From assembly GCA_019321725.1 (NCBI GenBank), contig CM033106.1:20885965-20949964 (forward strand): a stretch of DNA of 64,000 bases. Reading direction: 5' to 3'. The notes below the pieces were generated by a model that was given only the letters and a program-made list of their open reading frames with translations, ran no database searches and was not told the DNA's origin. Positions 24,232 through 37,427 of the stretch are shown piece after piece. How positions within the stretch are numbered: position 1 is the first letter of the stretch; each line of letters begins with the position of its first letter. The DNA comes from Paulownia fortunei. Lineage: Eukaryota > Streptophyta > Magnoliopsida > Lamiales > Paulowniaceae. Position numbers and translations under genes: made by a program.

Positions 24232-26889
24232 GTGAAAGATTTTGCTACTTGAAGGGGTATGATCCTGAATGCATTGGTGAAATCACCATGGACACACTGC
24301 TTGCAAGTGGACTAAGCTCATGCTTCAAAGGACCCATTTCTTTCAGGACATCAACAAAATGGAGAAAAATTGTCTGTAAATTAAGAAGATTCACTTTCGT
24401 TTTCTCTTTATGTTGAATTTAGTTATCAATCTAGTGCTAATATAGCCACAAAGTGTCTGTTCCCATTGACTGAATGTGGCAAGGAAAGGGAATCAGTTTG
24501 TAGCACCTCATGATGCAGGTGCAATGTCCATAAAAAGGTTGTTAGCATGTCCAGTTTAGCCAGGTGCACTGCTTTGTCATTTTTGTTAGGGCTGATCATG
24601 AATGATCATGAAATTTGAAAAACCACCTGCACCATTGCACACCAAACTGTCTTTCGAAGTGTTATATAAATTGCAATTTAAAATTTTAATTAAATACCAC
24701 TGGTTTATATGGTTTTGATGGCCGTCTGAGGCTCGTCTATATATATGTATATTTAAATTTATTAATATTTAATATTTATTTTTAGTAGTTAACAATGTTT
24801 AAATTTAATTAAGTTCTCAATATGGTCACCAATTTCTCTTTCAAAATTTCTTGTTTTTTATTGATTCCAAGCTTTAATTCAAGAAGAATGCATGTTTAGT
24901 TTCAATTTTGAAAACTTCTCCTTTAAAAGATTAGAATATGAAGAAAATCAATGTAAAGAAACAAAGTATCATATGTTCACCATCAATCTTTCATTTTCTC
25001 ATGTGTTCTTGTGGCTTGATTCCCCATTCACTCTGATGCACGTCTCATGGGTAATCAGTCTTTTCATGATTAAGTTTTCGTTTTCCTCTTTCCGTAGTTT
25101 TTGTTCTAAGTGAAAGAGACGCATGGTTGATGTAACACAAATTTTTATTTGTCTGTAAATTAACAAATAAAAAAAATTGTACAAATTGAATTTTATTGAA
25201 TTGAAATAGTAAAATGGTTACAATCTTTATAATTCATCATATTTTTTTATTCAAGAAGAAGAAATTTTGAAATTTGAACTTTTAGAGGTTTAATTGCCGA
25301 TTTGATCTCTTTCGAATTGGATTTTGTCTTTCAATAACAATAATTCGAGGGTTTAACACCTTAATATCGAATCAAACTATAGAACTTTAAGAACATTGAC
25401 TTTTGAATTTGAGAACTTGTTGATGAAATTGGCCATTTGATCTCTTTCAATATGGATTTATCTCCTTCAATATGGATTTAATTTTTAATAACGTTAATTC
25501 GAGGGTTTAATAATTTAATCTTGAATTAAACGTTATTATTTAAATGGACTCCATAATGAACGCCTTGAGTTTTGTTTTGAATACCGTGAATCTCCTTGAA
25601 TTTGATCGCCTTGGTTGAGAGAATTTCTTCAAACACCTTTCTTGCTTGAACTTTTTTTTCACAACTTATGTTTTTTACTTTTGCGAATGACCCTTATTTA
25701 TATTTGTAGGATACGGATTATTTGATAAGTTATTGATGAAGTAGTACGATTTGATTAACTCTTCATGATTTGATTGATATCTATTTTTTGATCACAAGAT
25801 TTTATACAATCTTAATTCCCAAAAATTAAGATTTGACAATTGACGAAATTTAATTGGCCAATAATATATATTATAACATCAATTAATTAACTATTTACTT
25901 TAAAAATTAAATTTAATTAAATTCTTAATATAAATAAAAAATATAAAATTAATATTTAATATTATTTTGCACGTGCTCGCCGTTTAATTGGTACAAATTT
26001 AATTTGTCTACACTTGAGTTTGGGTCTTTTGTTCTTTCTTCTTGTTTGTCGCCCTTCTATTGATTAGTTCCTTTCTATTAGGAGGAGACTCAAAATATAA
26101 TTTTGTAGTTAAAAAACAAAAAGTATAATTATATTTTCTTTAATCATATTATAAGTGTAAATTGAAGTAATACACAAATAGTAATATTTTTTTTTGTTTA
26201 TTTATGTTCTAGAGCACTACATTAAAAACAACAAAATCACCCTAAACTACCTCAAATTGCACAAAACCACAGAAAACAGTTTTAATTGTACATGGTAATT
26301 TGATTTGAAAGTAATAAAAAAAGGTTGAAAACGAACCATGATCAAGTTTAATTTTTATAGTTAAATAATCTCTTTAGAACTAAGTATTTTTTTTTTCCAT
26401 AAAGAGAGTACTTTATCTAACCTAGGTTAACATTTGAGAAATTTGAAAATATCCACATCACAACATCTCCAACCACTTCATCTTTTCTTTTATCGAAATT
26501 TCAAATGGTAATGCTATCTAAATTTTACACAAATCTCCTAAATAATTGGGAAATTTCAAAAATTTAAAATTTCCAAGACTTCAAAAGAAAAATTCATCTT
26601 GTGGCTCAAACAACGTGGAAATATATCATGCAACAATGTGAACATTATCCAACAAAATTAGATGGCTCTAAAATCAAGTGAAAATAAAGATTAAAAAAAT
26701 AATTACATACAACGAAACATAATGTAAGTTATGCAATTTGTATATAATTTATCCCTAAAAAGACTAATTGTGTGCAACGCCACTGAGATTGATGATCTTC
26801 ATATCTATGTCTGGTCCAGTAAGAATAATTTGTATGTCATGTATGAGTTCCATATGAAAGCATGTGATACAAACATAGGAAAAAAAGCT
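24232..26889. other. Spacer between convergent SNF4-like and lipoxygenase genes
   Basis: The first few hundred bases are presumably the SNF4 3' UTR and the last ones the lipoxygenase 3' UTR. The rest is AT-rich with no recognisable coding sequence. A degenerate duplication occupies 25296-25540. I could not assign poly(A) sites with confidence. Confidence 0.5.
25296..25540. repeat. Degenerate tandem repeat in the convergent spacer
   Basis: Two units (about 25296-25390 and 25431-25540) share TTTGATCTCTTTC, TAATTCGAGGGTTTAA and an ATC(T/G)AATTAAA-like tail in the same order. In the second unit a short block (CTTTCAATATGGATTTA) is itself repeated once more. Origin unknown. Confidence 0.65.
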
Positions 26890-29800
26890 TCAAATTGACA
26901 CACTGTTGGGAATTCCCTTGCCAGTTAATCCACCTTCACTTGTAGGATAGAGCAATGTGTATGGAACTTTGACAGGTCCAACCCTGTTTTTCCATTTCTC
27001 ATCATTGTTCCTCTCTATGATTCCTTCCTCTATTTCAGCCAACTTCTTTCCAAACTTGTCAAAAGCCTCAAGTGGCTGTGCATCTGTAGTCCATTCAGGG
27101 GTGTCTCTCTTTCCAAGGTAGATCTCGTCCGAGGAATGCCTCGACAAAATCTCGATCAGGGCAATGCCAAGTAATGTCTGCAGCCGAGCAGTTATAGTTC
27201 TCATGAAAACCTTATCAGGGTTGGTTCTCAGCTCATCATACTCTGGACTGCCAGGCTCAGGCATGAATTGTCGGCTCACGGTAGGGCGATTAGGCATGTA
27301 ACCGGCATAAGGGTACTGTCCGAAATTCACTGCTGCATGCAGGGCAGATGCCACCCATATGATGATGGTGCATGAGTCTATCAGCTCTTTTCGCGTCTGC
27401 ATTTTAGGCCACCAGGGCTCTTTTTTCTTGTCACCATGTCCCTTCTCTCGGAGCTCCTTCCACCAGGATTGCAGCTCTGTGTCTTCCTGAACTGTGTCGT
27501 CTGATACGTAGTAGAAGTTGCAATAGTCCTCTACCCATGTTTTTATGGCTGACCAGATCTCCAGTCCATCCACAGCATATGGATAGTCCTCGATTAGTAA
27601 TCGGAGGCCGTGTGGAGAATTTGAGTCCTCCACTGCCATTCCTCTGGAGAAATGGAAGTCATCATGATGTTATATTAGTCAGATGAAGAGCTTAAGCTAC
27701 AAAATTTAACCATATCCCTAAAACATTACCAGATCATGCAAACTTCACTCATCCAAGATTTTAAACTGATAGTTCAGTTGACCAGGAGTCTATATGAATT
27801 CATATTTCAGAGAACTGTCGATGCTTTTGCACAAGTTTTAGATTAGAGTTAAAAAAGTGAAAGTTTGAGCACGTGTACAAAATTGCCTTCAAACTTTCAA
27901 AAGTAGTGGTTGATACTTAATGGTCGTCGTATCATTAAATTAAGTGATGGTATATAATGAAAAAAAAAATGACTTTGGGAAATGGAGTATTATTTTGGAA
28001 CGTCTGAAAAGGAAAAATGAGTTGTAGAGTTTTGGACAGATGAAGTACCATTTTTATTTCTGGATATAGGTTTCCATTTTCGAAACGGGGTAGGCTTACT
28101 CTTACCTCTTCACTAGATCAACTGGAAGTGCTTGATCAAGGAAAACCCAGTCCTTATAAATTACAGAAGACAGCTCCATGGAATACTTTGCAGGAAAAAC
28201 TGTAGCCTCAAGAATCCCTCCAGCATTAATCAAGATCTGTCGTGCGAAAGCATTGATGTTCATCGTGTCACGAAAGTGAGGATGCAAAAGCTTATAAATG
28301 GGGTGCACCACACTTAGTTGCCTGTTTGTTGCAATCACAAATGGCTCGATCACAGCATGTGTATGTAACCTGTGAACAAAGTCCAATAAATAGTTAAAAA
28401 GAGAAAAATGGATTAGATAAAAGAGTTGTTGAAGTGAAGCATTATCCTTTTGTACCAGTGGCTGATGAGCTGATGAACACCAGCATCATTCACTGCTGCA
28501 TAGGCTTTGGCCAACTGCCAAACGGAACCTTCAATGCCGTCTTCAGCTGGAGTGTATACTTTACTGATGGCACCAAACTGATCTCCATCAGGATGTGGTA
28601 GGCTTAGTTCAATTGCTAAAGGCTTCAAACGTCCATCATTTTGCAAGAAAAGCAGAGTCCTTGAAGCATAGGTTTTTGTCGTGGTTGTGTTGATTCTCCT
28701 TATATATGGCATAAGTGAGTCATGATGATTCAATATGAATAGTCGGTTGGTCTTTATTGCCTGAAGATGAAATCTTGCATGATTTAAGTTTTCTACAACT
28801 GTTGGATATAGAATACAAGATTGAGAAACTAGTTCAAGTTAACTACCTCATCAATTGTGAGTCCATCTAATTGATTTTGTATATGATTCCATGTTATCGT
28901 GCTAGTTTGGCTGCCGTAGACTTTTGGGTCAAGATTGCTTCTTGGAGGAAACTCCTGCAAGTTGAAAAATTCACCAGAAGTTAAGACAACACATGCACTA
29001 AGGCTTCCACTTCATACTAAAAGAAGAATTTGTGGGACTTTAGATACCTGCAGACGACTAATTATGACAGGGTTCATTCCTGCTAGCATCTCTCTTGTAA
29101 ATTCTTCATCGGTTCTCCATGCAGATTTATCCTCTGTTACAACATTTTGCCAAGTGTAGATATTTTTGCCAAGTGTAGATATGTATGATGGATAACCTCT
29201 GTGTGTGTGTCTGAGGCAGAGCAGCACAGAATTAACACGAATGTTACGTACCTTGGATCACTGTTGGCATTGGGAACTTAAAGAGTCCCTCATCATCACT
29301 GGGAAGAAGTTCCTTGAGCAACTCCAAGGGGATGTTATCATATACACTTTTGAGCAGAGGGCCATCAGGCAGCTTGAATCCTCCCTCATAGATTTCAAGT
29401 GCATTTTCGAAGCTATCAAACTCATTGCTAATGCTGTCACATAGATACTTAAACTCAGGGAGAAGAAACTGAAAGATGGATTTCAGGCCATATGCAAGGA
29501 AATCCGACATCTTCAAGTGTCCAAATCGTTCGTCTCTTGGAACGTAAATGTTTAAGCTCATAAGCAGTGGAATCCTTGTCTCAGAATTGGGATCTGCCAT
29601 TAAGAAAATTAAAGCCATCATCTCAGATATATGCTGCATGAATCGCCTATATAGGGTGCTGAATTCTTTGAAGGGTCGACAAAAAATCTATGCCTAACCT
29701 GTCTTAGTGGGAGGCCTGCCTGTTCTTCCCCTGCGAGGATAAGGGTACTCTGAAGATCCCCCAAGAACGGGCCGAGCATAATCTTCTCCCTTGTCTGGAT

Positions 29801-32800
29801 CTCCTAAGTCATTGTAGTAAGCATAGTCATACACCCTGTCCCATTCCTCGAGCTCTCCGCTTCCATCTCCTCTCAAGTTCACTAGTTCTTCTTGTCTGTA
29901 TGGGAGAAGTAGAGCTGGAGTTTCACTGGGAAGATAGGTCTGAACACAAAATGTGTTATCATTAAGTTTTTCTCTAACTCAGAAAATCTCAACAGTTGCC
30001 TTGAATAAAATTATCTTTCTTGTAATTGGCAATTGAAAGACTAGAATGAATTATCAGTGACGAAGAGAATTAAATTTTCAGTCCCAACTAAAGAATAGGT
30101 ACATCAGATGTCAAAACATGCAAAAATTTGCTCTCTTTTTTAATGAACATTTCTTTGATTTACATTACTTCATATTTAACTCAAGTTCACAAAAGCTAGA
30201 TCACTCGAGATCAAAAGAAATATTGTCGAGATGAGATGCTACACAAGTCGAATTCAATCATACCCAAACCGATTACTCGGCAAGTAAATTACATTTATTG
30301 GTGCATATTTCAAGAAAATTGACCAATCATAAGACATGTATTATTATATTTACTGTGTGATTAATTGAGAGCGGCCAAACCCAATGTGAAGTAGAATGTT
30401 CTCACTGTCTCACAGACTCTCGTAAGAAGAGTGGAAACACTACCTGCATGAAATTCCTAAATACAACATTTTTCGTCTATTGAACTAAGCATGATTTTGA
30501 CAATATTTAAGGCTATGTTTCTTCTTGGACTTTTTAGCAAAATTATACTGAAAAAAACAATATTTTTCTCGTTGCTAATGATTGTCTTTTATGTTTTATA
30601 TTTTGATATAGTTTATTTTTCTTTTTCCCCTTTTCCTCACCAAGATCCAAAGTTCAATTTCCTAACACAGATAACATACTTGTTTTTGGCTAATTTTCAA
30701 GGAAACATCTAATAGTACGTCTGTTTCTTTTTTTCTTTTCCAAGGATCGCTAACATAGTTATTTATTAGCTTGTAAAATAAGTTGAGATTTTGCTAATCT
30801 TTCTAAGCGAACTTACATTTAGAACTTATCTTTAAGTTCTTATTTAAGATCTTTACCAAGCACCAAATTATTAAACAACTCATACCATAGTTTCAATGAA
30901 AAATATGTTCAACAAAAACCCTTTAGATAATTATGACATAATCATTGAGGATAAGATATTCTAGTCAAGTGTATGAAAAAAAAAGGGCATTATAGTAATT
31001 GTTTGATGTACAACACCCAATACAGACAATTATGCTACTGAGACGAGTGTGTTGTACCTTATTGGTAAAGAAAACACGGTCTGTTTTGTATTTGTGAGCT
31101 GGATAAACCCAAGAGTTACATACAAAGTGGAGAGGGGCATCATGTCCAGGGACATGTTCAAGTGTGAGTGTCTTAAGGTAAAATTCAGTGTGATGGTAAT
31201 TCTTGATGATGAATGCGCCTGGAATTCCCATTTCTTCTTCCCAATCAAAACTCACATCAAATGCCGAATCCCCTGGTGTTAGAGAAGTGATTGTTGTGAT
31301 CCACTTCTCCAAGTATGCTGCTCTCCCCACCTTCCCTTTCAACTTATTTTCTGCAATGCCAAAACCAAATACTTCAAACCATGGTTCGAAGTCGTGATAT
31401 TATCGACGACAATATCAGTAGATGATGTTTCATATTGATTGTGGCGTATTGGATATTATCGGGACAATATAAAACAAATTCATAGTGGAATGCTCAATTT
31501 TTTTTCAAAAATTCAATGAACTTATAGAGTAATATAATCAACACAAATTACTTGTAGCAATTTTATTAAGTTAAATATAAATAAATTTAAACACAACGTT
31601 ATTATCAAACTTAAATTTATAATAAAAAAGAGTTAACTGGTAATTACATCACCTAACATTCATTTTTTGTATATCCAACAATATTAAAGATAGCATCATG
31701 GTATTATTGAATATTACCGCTAATACATGTAAAATCAAAAAATAAATGGTATCATTCGATTTTTTCTCGAATCACAAACATCAATTCAAATATGTATCAG
31801 CTGATGCTTTGAACTATGCTTCAAAGTGACAATTCAGAGGCTAAAGCATGAATAACTCATGGCTTGTTTACTTGCACTTTTTTTTTTATATAAGATTTAA
31901 TGATGGAAACTATTCCAAAGTAAATGGAAAATTGAAATAATATTGCGAAAAAGAGTGAAATAATTGCATAAAGCAACAAATAAAGATATTTCACCTCATA
32001 TATCCAGAAGATATTTACGATGATCTTAAGATTTTATGTAATAAGGTTTCAGCACTTTGGCTGTTTTAATATTATGAGATTTTTGGTCTTTTTAAAACCA
32101 CAATACTGGAAAAGCATTGGAAACTAAATGCGATCACATTTTTCGTTAGAAAAATTAATTAGTAATATTAAATAATTCCTTTAATGAGAATCATATGAAG
32201 CTGAAAAAGATTAATAAATTAATAAATATATCTCAAGATTATATTTGTCTGCGTTATCATGCATATCTAAATGGACAAAAATATTTAATTCTTTCTCACT
32301 AAAATGTAAGTTTCAAACACAACCTTAAATAAATACGGACATTTACTTAAGTGACTGACTATAATCAGCATGGTATCGATGAAATTGAGTCTAGGAATTG
32401 AACTGAATTTAGTATGTAAACAAATTTCAGTCTGAGGGGATAAATCCCATAACGCCCAACAGATATGATCAATTGTAAAGCCAATGTGCTTTTGTAGTTC
32501 AAAAGAATTAAACTAAAAAGAAAAATAAAAACAGGCATTCTCTAGTGACAAGGAATATGAGTTCTCATTAAGCCCAAATTGGAAAAGAATTTTCTTTTAC
32601 TAGGAATCAGAGAGTATCCTAGACCCAAAAAAAAATAAAAAATTGACCAATCGGCAGTTGGGGTTCATATGGGATGACTGTAGTAAAATTGTATTTTTGA
32701 TCTTGGCTTATTTTAATTTTGAACTCTTATGCATTCGATTAGTAATTTTGGTCCGTTATCTTTTGATTCAGCAATGATTTAATGTACCAAAATTACTAAT

Positions 32801-35800
32801 TAAATACATAATAATTTAAAATTAAAAATAAATCAATTTACAGGATAAAAAATACAATTTTGCCCGACTCATGTACTAAAGAGAGTGGACCTCGTATGAT
32901 ATAATAGTTCTAGTATTTATGATGGATGGTACATTATTGGATTAGGGTAGTGTATGTTTTATCAACTTTTGGGGTTAGGGTTTAGGGTTAGGTAAATTGC
33001 TTATATGATCATTAACTCAATCTAAGACCTTGATAGTGATAGTACACAACTTATTTTTTTAATGTATTGATGGTGTATACAAAATATAACTCATTTGATT
33101 ATCATGGGTGTTGGAAGTGTCGGCCGACGCACATTGCTTTCATGAATTGTTGCCGACTGAACCTAAAACATAATTTGTATTTTTGTTCTTTTTTTCCTAC
33201 TAAAACAATCTTTAAGAAAAAAAAAAAAAAGAAGACATGCTTAAGGTCGAAAAATATATAAACATTGAGTAGGACACCGGAAATTGAACAAAGACATTTT
33301 TAGTCCCACGCTATCACTTTTACCCTCGTAAGAAATTTTTTATTGCAACTTTAATTCCCACAATTAAGAATTTGATGGAAAAAGTCACTTGCTGAGCTTG
33401 TGGCCGTTAAGTCATATGACAGAAAAAGTAACTTGTAGAGCACGTAATGGAAAATTGCATTTTTAGTCCTACAATTTAGGGGATTTTGTAAGTTTGGTAT
33501 AAAAAATCTACAAAAAAATAAATAATAAATATCTTCATCAACACAATTAATATTTTTTTGTCACTATAAGAAATTTGCTTGACTACGAACTTTCAAAAAA
33601 AAATAATTTTTTTTCAAAAAATATAACTTAAAATAGGTGAAGCAGTGATGTTAAATATAATATATATATATATATTGTGAGTTAATAAGAATAATAAAAA
33701 GAGTAGGAGTATTCATTCGGTAATCAAATTGAAATTTCTGTAAACCAAAAATTCAGTATGCCAAAATACTATATTAAATATTGAACCGAATAAATTGATT
33801 TGAATCTTTTTTGATTATTTGGTTAAATAGTTTGGTTAACTGGTTTTTCTTAAGTAATAAAATAATTAGAAATTAAATAACTAAATTATGATTGTATTTC
33901 TTATTTTTTATTTATTAATTTTGGTGAGTTAAAAAAATAAAAAAAAAATAGTATGAAAGTGATAAATAAATACAAAAAGGTTAAATAAAAATGATTTGAA
34001 AACTATGTAAAAATTAAAATCCAATATGGTTCGGTAAACCAAAATAAAAAATCGAAACCAAATTAAATATTAAAATTTTAATATCAAACTGAATTTTTCG
34101 ATATGTGCCGAATTTTCAGTTTTGATTCGATTTGATTGGTTTAATAAATTATGAATACTATATAAAAGAGTCATAGTGAAATGGAACAAATGAAGATATG
34201 ATACATAGTTATTTAACTTAAATTATTTTATTATATTTAAAAATAATAATTAACCAAATTATAGAACAAAAAAGATTCAAATTAATTAATTCAATTCATA
34301 TTTGGTATAGTATTTTGTTTTTTGTTTTACTGGAATTTTAATTCAAGTTAAATTCAATTTTATCGAATGAATACTCCTACTTTTTTATATAACTTATTTA
34401 AAAATATACATATATATTTTTAACATCATTACTTCACATGTTTTAAATTATATTTATAGAAAAAAGATTTCATTTGTCCTGAAAAATCACAGTCGAGCAA
34501 AATATTTCACAGTAGCAAAACATTCCTGATTATGTTGATGAATTTTTCTTTTAATTTTCTTGACTATTTTGGAGTTTAAAAGTGATAAAAATAATTAAAA
34601 TAATATTTATCAATCCCAATCTTTAATGGCTACTGCTTCACGATTCCTTCAAAAATTGTTCCTACCTGTCTAATTTTTCCTCCCATTTGATGACTAACAG
34701 TCAAAACAGTTATATCCATCAATTATCTAATAGAAGGATAATTGCAACAAAAAGTTTCTTACGGAAATATAGGAACTAAAATTGCAACAGATCGAAAGTT
34801 ACTGTGCCAAAAGTGCAATTAACTCCAAGGAGATAATTTAATTTCAAAAAGTCAAATTTAATAGAAGGAGAAGAACCTCACTTCCAGCTTTTAAAATTAA
34901 ATTAAGTAAAGATAGAATTAGAATTTGACATTTAAAAATACTAAAAATTATATTTTTTCAACAGAAATTGAAATCACTTCCAAGAAGCTTTTGCAAAGAA
35001 TCCTTTATTCAACTAATCAAAACAAATTATTTGTAAGGGTCTCGAAATTTTTTGTAAGTGTTGTAGCTGCTATGTTATTATATTAACATACATGTGTGAA
35101 TACAAACATACACATATTTATATAATTATTGATTATTAATATTTTGTATTTATGTATTATAAGTCCCAAAATTTGATTACTTGTGTCACCTCAAATATCT
35201 ACGAGGAGTGGCTAGATATTAATGAGATTTAGTATTAGGTAATCTCAATGAAATTAAATGCATATATTATGGTACTGGTAAGAAATCAATGCCAGCAACC
35301 CTAATTAAGAATAATCTGTCCAGTACATACATGTATAGCCTCAATCTATTTTTGCTTTGGTCATGTTTCAGATTTAACTTATGACTCTGCTAGTATTTCT
35401 CATTTACTTTCTCATATTAAACTCTCCTTATATTTTATTTGAAAATTTCATAATAAATCGGTAGGAGTCCACGTCAAACTCCCGTCTAAAAAAAAAAAAA
35501 ACATTGTATAGGCACAATTTGCCCATTAAACATTTCTTAGTAAACTTTGTATAAATTGGGGCAAAAAAATAAAATATTCTAATAACTATATTGTGTTTTA
35601 GAAATGTAGTTTGAGAATTTTTTTGAGCAATTCCTGAAAGTAGAAAAATTAGCAAAGACAGGTGGTCTGTAAAACCATTTTGCCCTTTATGTTATGAATA
35701 GGAAACATATTTTCTCCTCCGATCCACCAAGAAATTCAAGGGAAAAAATTCATAACCAAGATATAAATTTTCTATTTTTTTTTAACTAAAGAATTAGTAA

Positions 35801-36027
35801 AATGAGGGCCTGAATATCATAAAGGTAGAAGATTAATTAGAGACATTACGCAGAATTATTCTATATATAACCTAAATAGAATATAGATTTTGTCCAAATA
35901 ATTTGAAATTTGATAGTTTAAGATGAATGCAAATAAATATGGTAACTGAAATCTATGATAGAGTTTATTATAAATTTTCATAGGAAGTTTCTTCTCTCTA
36001 CATTTATATGATAGATTTTGTTTATTT

Positions 36028-36071
<44 letters not shown>

Positions 36072-37077
36072 AATCCTCCAGTCAATCATACAAATTAGAA
36101 CTTAATAGATAAAGCACAAACGAATTTAACTTAAGAGTTTATAAATTATTGGTTAATTAAAAAGAAAAAAGAAAATCTAAACGTGACTTGAAAAAACAAA
36201 CTGAATTTCCATTGACATGAACATGTCCACTTTAAATGTCTACATATATAACAACGACTTACATGCTGTCTGCTGGACTTGGCTTTGATTTTGACAGAAC
36301 ATCAACGGTAAAATCGAACAATAAAAGATAAGTTGCATTCTCTTTCACTTTTTTGTTGGTAGAAATGAAATATATAATAGAATATAAATTAAAATGGAAG
36401 ATCCAAAATAATTAAAAAAAGTAAGAAAGAGCTATTTTATATCCTATTTTTCATAACTGTACATATAATATGATGAGTATATTGTTCATAATAATTGAGG
36501 GTGGTATGTCGAAATCACTCCATATTAGTTTAATGTTTACTTTTCCATCTTTATGGTTTTAATTTTTACAAAACTTCTTCTCAAAATAATTAGCATATAA
36601 CTGTGAAATTTGGTGTGACATGAACTATCGCTGTTCAATATCGAATATACATAGAGCAATTTGAAAATTTTATTTTATTTGATATTTTATCTTATATTGC
36701 ACATTACATATACATGCTAAATATATAAAATATCTTTTTATATATACTTAACTTGAAATATAAGATGAAATATAAACTAAAATTAGAGATCCGAAATATA
36801 TTAGGAGTATACTGTACGATGAAATCATTGGTATTATGTTTGCATAGCTAGCATTAATAAACACTAAATCAAACCCAAAATAATTGTGGCAAACAAAAAA
36901 CACTATCTCGATCCTCCTAACACAAAAAAACCCTATAAATTTTACGTGCACCAGCACTACATCAATAATAATTAAGATTCATATTATGGTGATTCGAGAT
37001 GATCCACAACGTTTGTTTGTTTGTTTGTTATGTACATGAAATCATCATACGTACACATTTAAATACACTCATGCATA

Positions 37078-37117
<40 letters not shown>

Positions 37118-37332
37118 AGACCTGAATCAGTATTGAGAGAACTGATGAGGTGCAGAGAAACTCCTTGGCCAACCAACTCATGAACTCTATCAAGAACAGA
37201 AGCACTCAAATCATTGAAGTCCAAAACATTCTTTTTCATCAACACTACTCTTCCTTTTATCTTTTTCTGTTCTTCTTCTTCTTCTTCATCATCTTTCCTC
37301 CCAATCAACGATTCCACTATTCCTTGCAACAT
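26890..37332 (-). CDS. LOX: Linoleate 9S-lipoxygenase (9 exons, 867 aa)
   Basis: Exons in coding order: 37332-37122, 31350-31058, 29939-29699, 29593-29252, 29133-29048, 28954-28847, 28760-28456, 28369-28106, 27643-26890. All introns are GT..AG and the 2604 coding bases close exactly. The N-terminal PLAT/LH2 domain covers about residues 50-165 and the catalytic domain the rest. By alignment to soybean LOX-1 spacing, the iron ligands are His528 and His533 (in SHWLHTH), His719 and Asn723 (in [11 protein letters not shown]) and the C-terminal Ile867. Ala571 sits at the site linked to S-stereochemistry. Thr585-Val586 occupies the position that is Thr/Val in plant 9-LOXs and Phe-containing in 13-LOXs. 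No transit peptide is visible, so a cytosolic type-1 enzyme adding oxygen at C-9 of linoleic/linolenic acid is expected. Intron 1 (31351-37121) is far longer than the others. A (GAA)n tract encodes six glutamates at residues 16-21. Confidence 0.96.
32684..32864. mobile_element. Small foldback (MITE-like) element in lipoxygenase intron 1
   Basis: The left arm begins AAAATTGTATTTTTGATC and the right arm, reverse-complemented, begins CAAAATTGTATTTTTTATC. The arms match all the way to a centre near 32775, around GATTAGTAATTTTGGT and its complement ACCAAAATTACTAATT. At about 180 bases with no coding capacity, this is a near-complete hairpin of MITE type. Target duplication and superfamily are not clear. 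Confidence 0.75.
33290..34820. mobile_element. Larger foldback element (~1.5 kb, long terminal inverted repeats) in lipoxygenase intron 1
   Basis: The left arm (about 33290-33810) and right arm (about 34270-34820) are inverted copies. Paired blocks include CGTAAGAAATTTTTTATTGC versus TTGCAACAAAAAGTTTCTTACG, CATCAACAC versus GTTGATG, AGTAGGAGTATTCATTCG versus CGAATGAATACTCCTAC, and TTTGAATCTTTTTT versus AAAAAAGATTCAAA. The loop of about 460 bases has no recognisable transposase. A long-TIR foldback or a non-autonomous Mutator-like element is the most likely type. The borders are approximate because the arms are diverged. Confidence 0.7.
36032..36064. repeat. (TA)n microsatellite
   Basis: A run of about 16 TA dinucleotides lies in lipoxygenase intron 1. 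Confidence 0.85.
37080..37119 (-). repeat. (CT)n microsatellite abutting the exon 1 splice donor of the lipoxygenase gene
   Basis: In the gene's sense, exon 1 ends ...GATTCAG and the intron starts GTCTCTCTTC, passing directly into about 16 CT repeats. The donor GT is the junction itself, so repeat-length changes would lie within the first tens of intron bases. Confidence 0.85.
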
Positions 37333-37419
37333 TTTTTCCCTCCCTCTCTAACTTATATAGCTAGATGGCTCTGCAGTGGTGAAGATGAAGATACATGAAT
37401 GCATATATGCAGCTGCTGG

Positions 37420-37427
37420 TATTTATA
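37420..37427 (-). promoter_or_regulatory. Probable TATA box of the lipoxygenase gene
   Basis: The minus strand reads TATAAATA about 88 bases upstream of the start codon at 37332, which would leave a 5' UTR of roughly 60 bases. A second candidate, CTATATAAG, lies at about 37354-37361 but is probably too close to the ATG to serve as the main TATA box. Confidence 0.5.
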
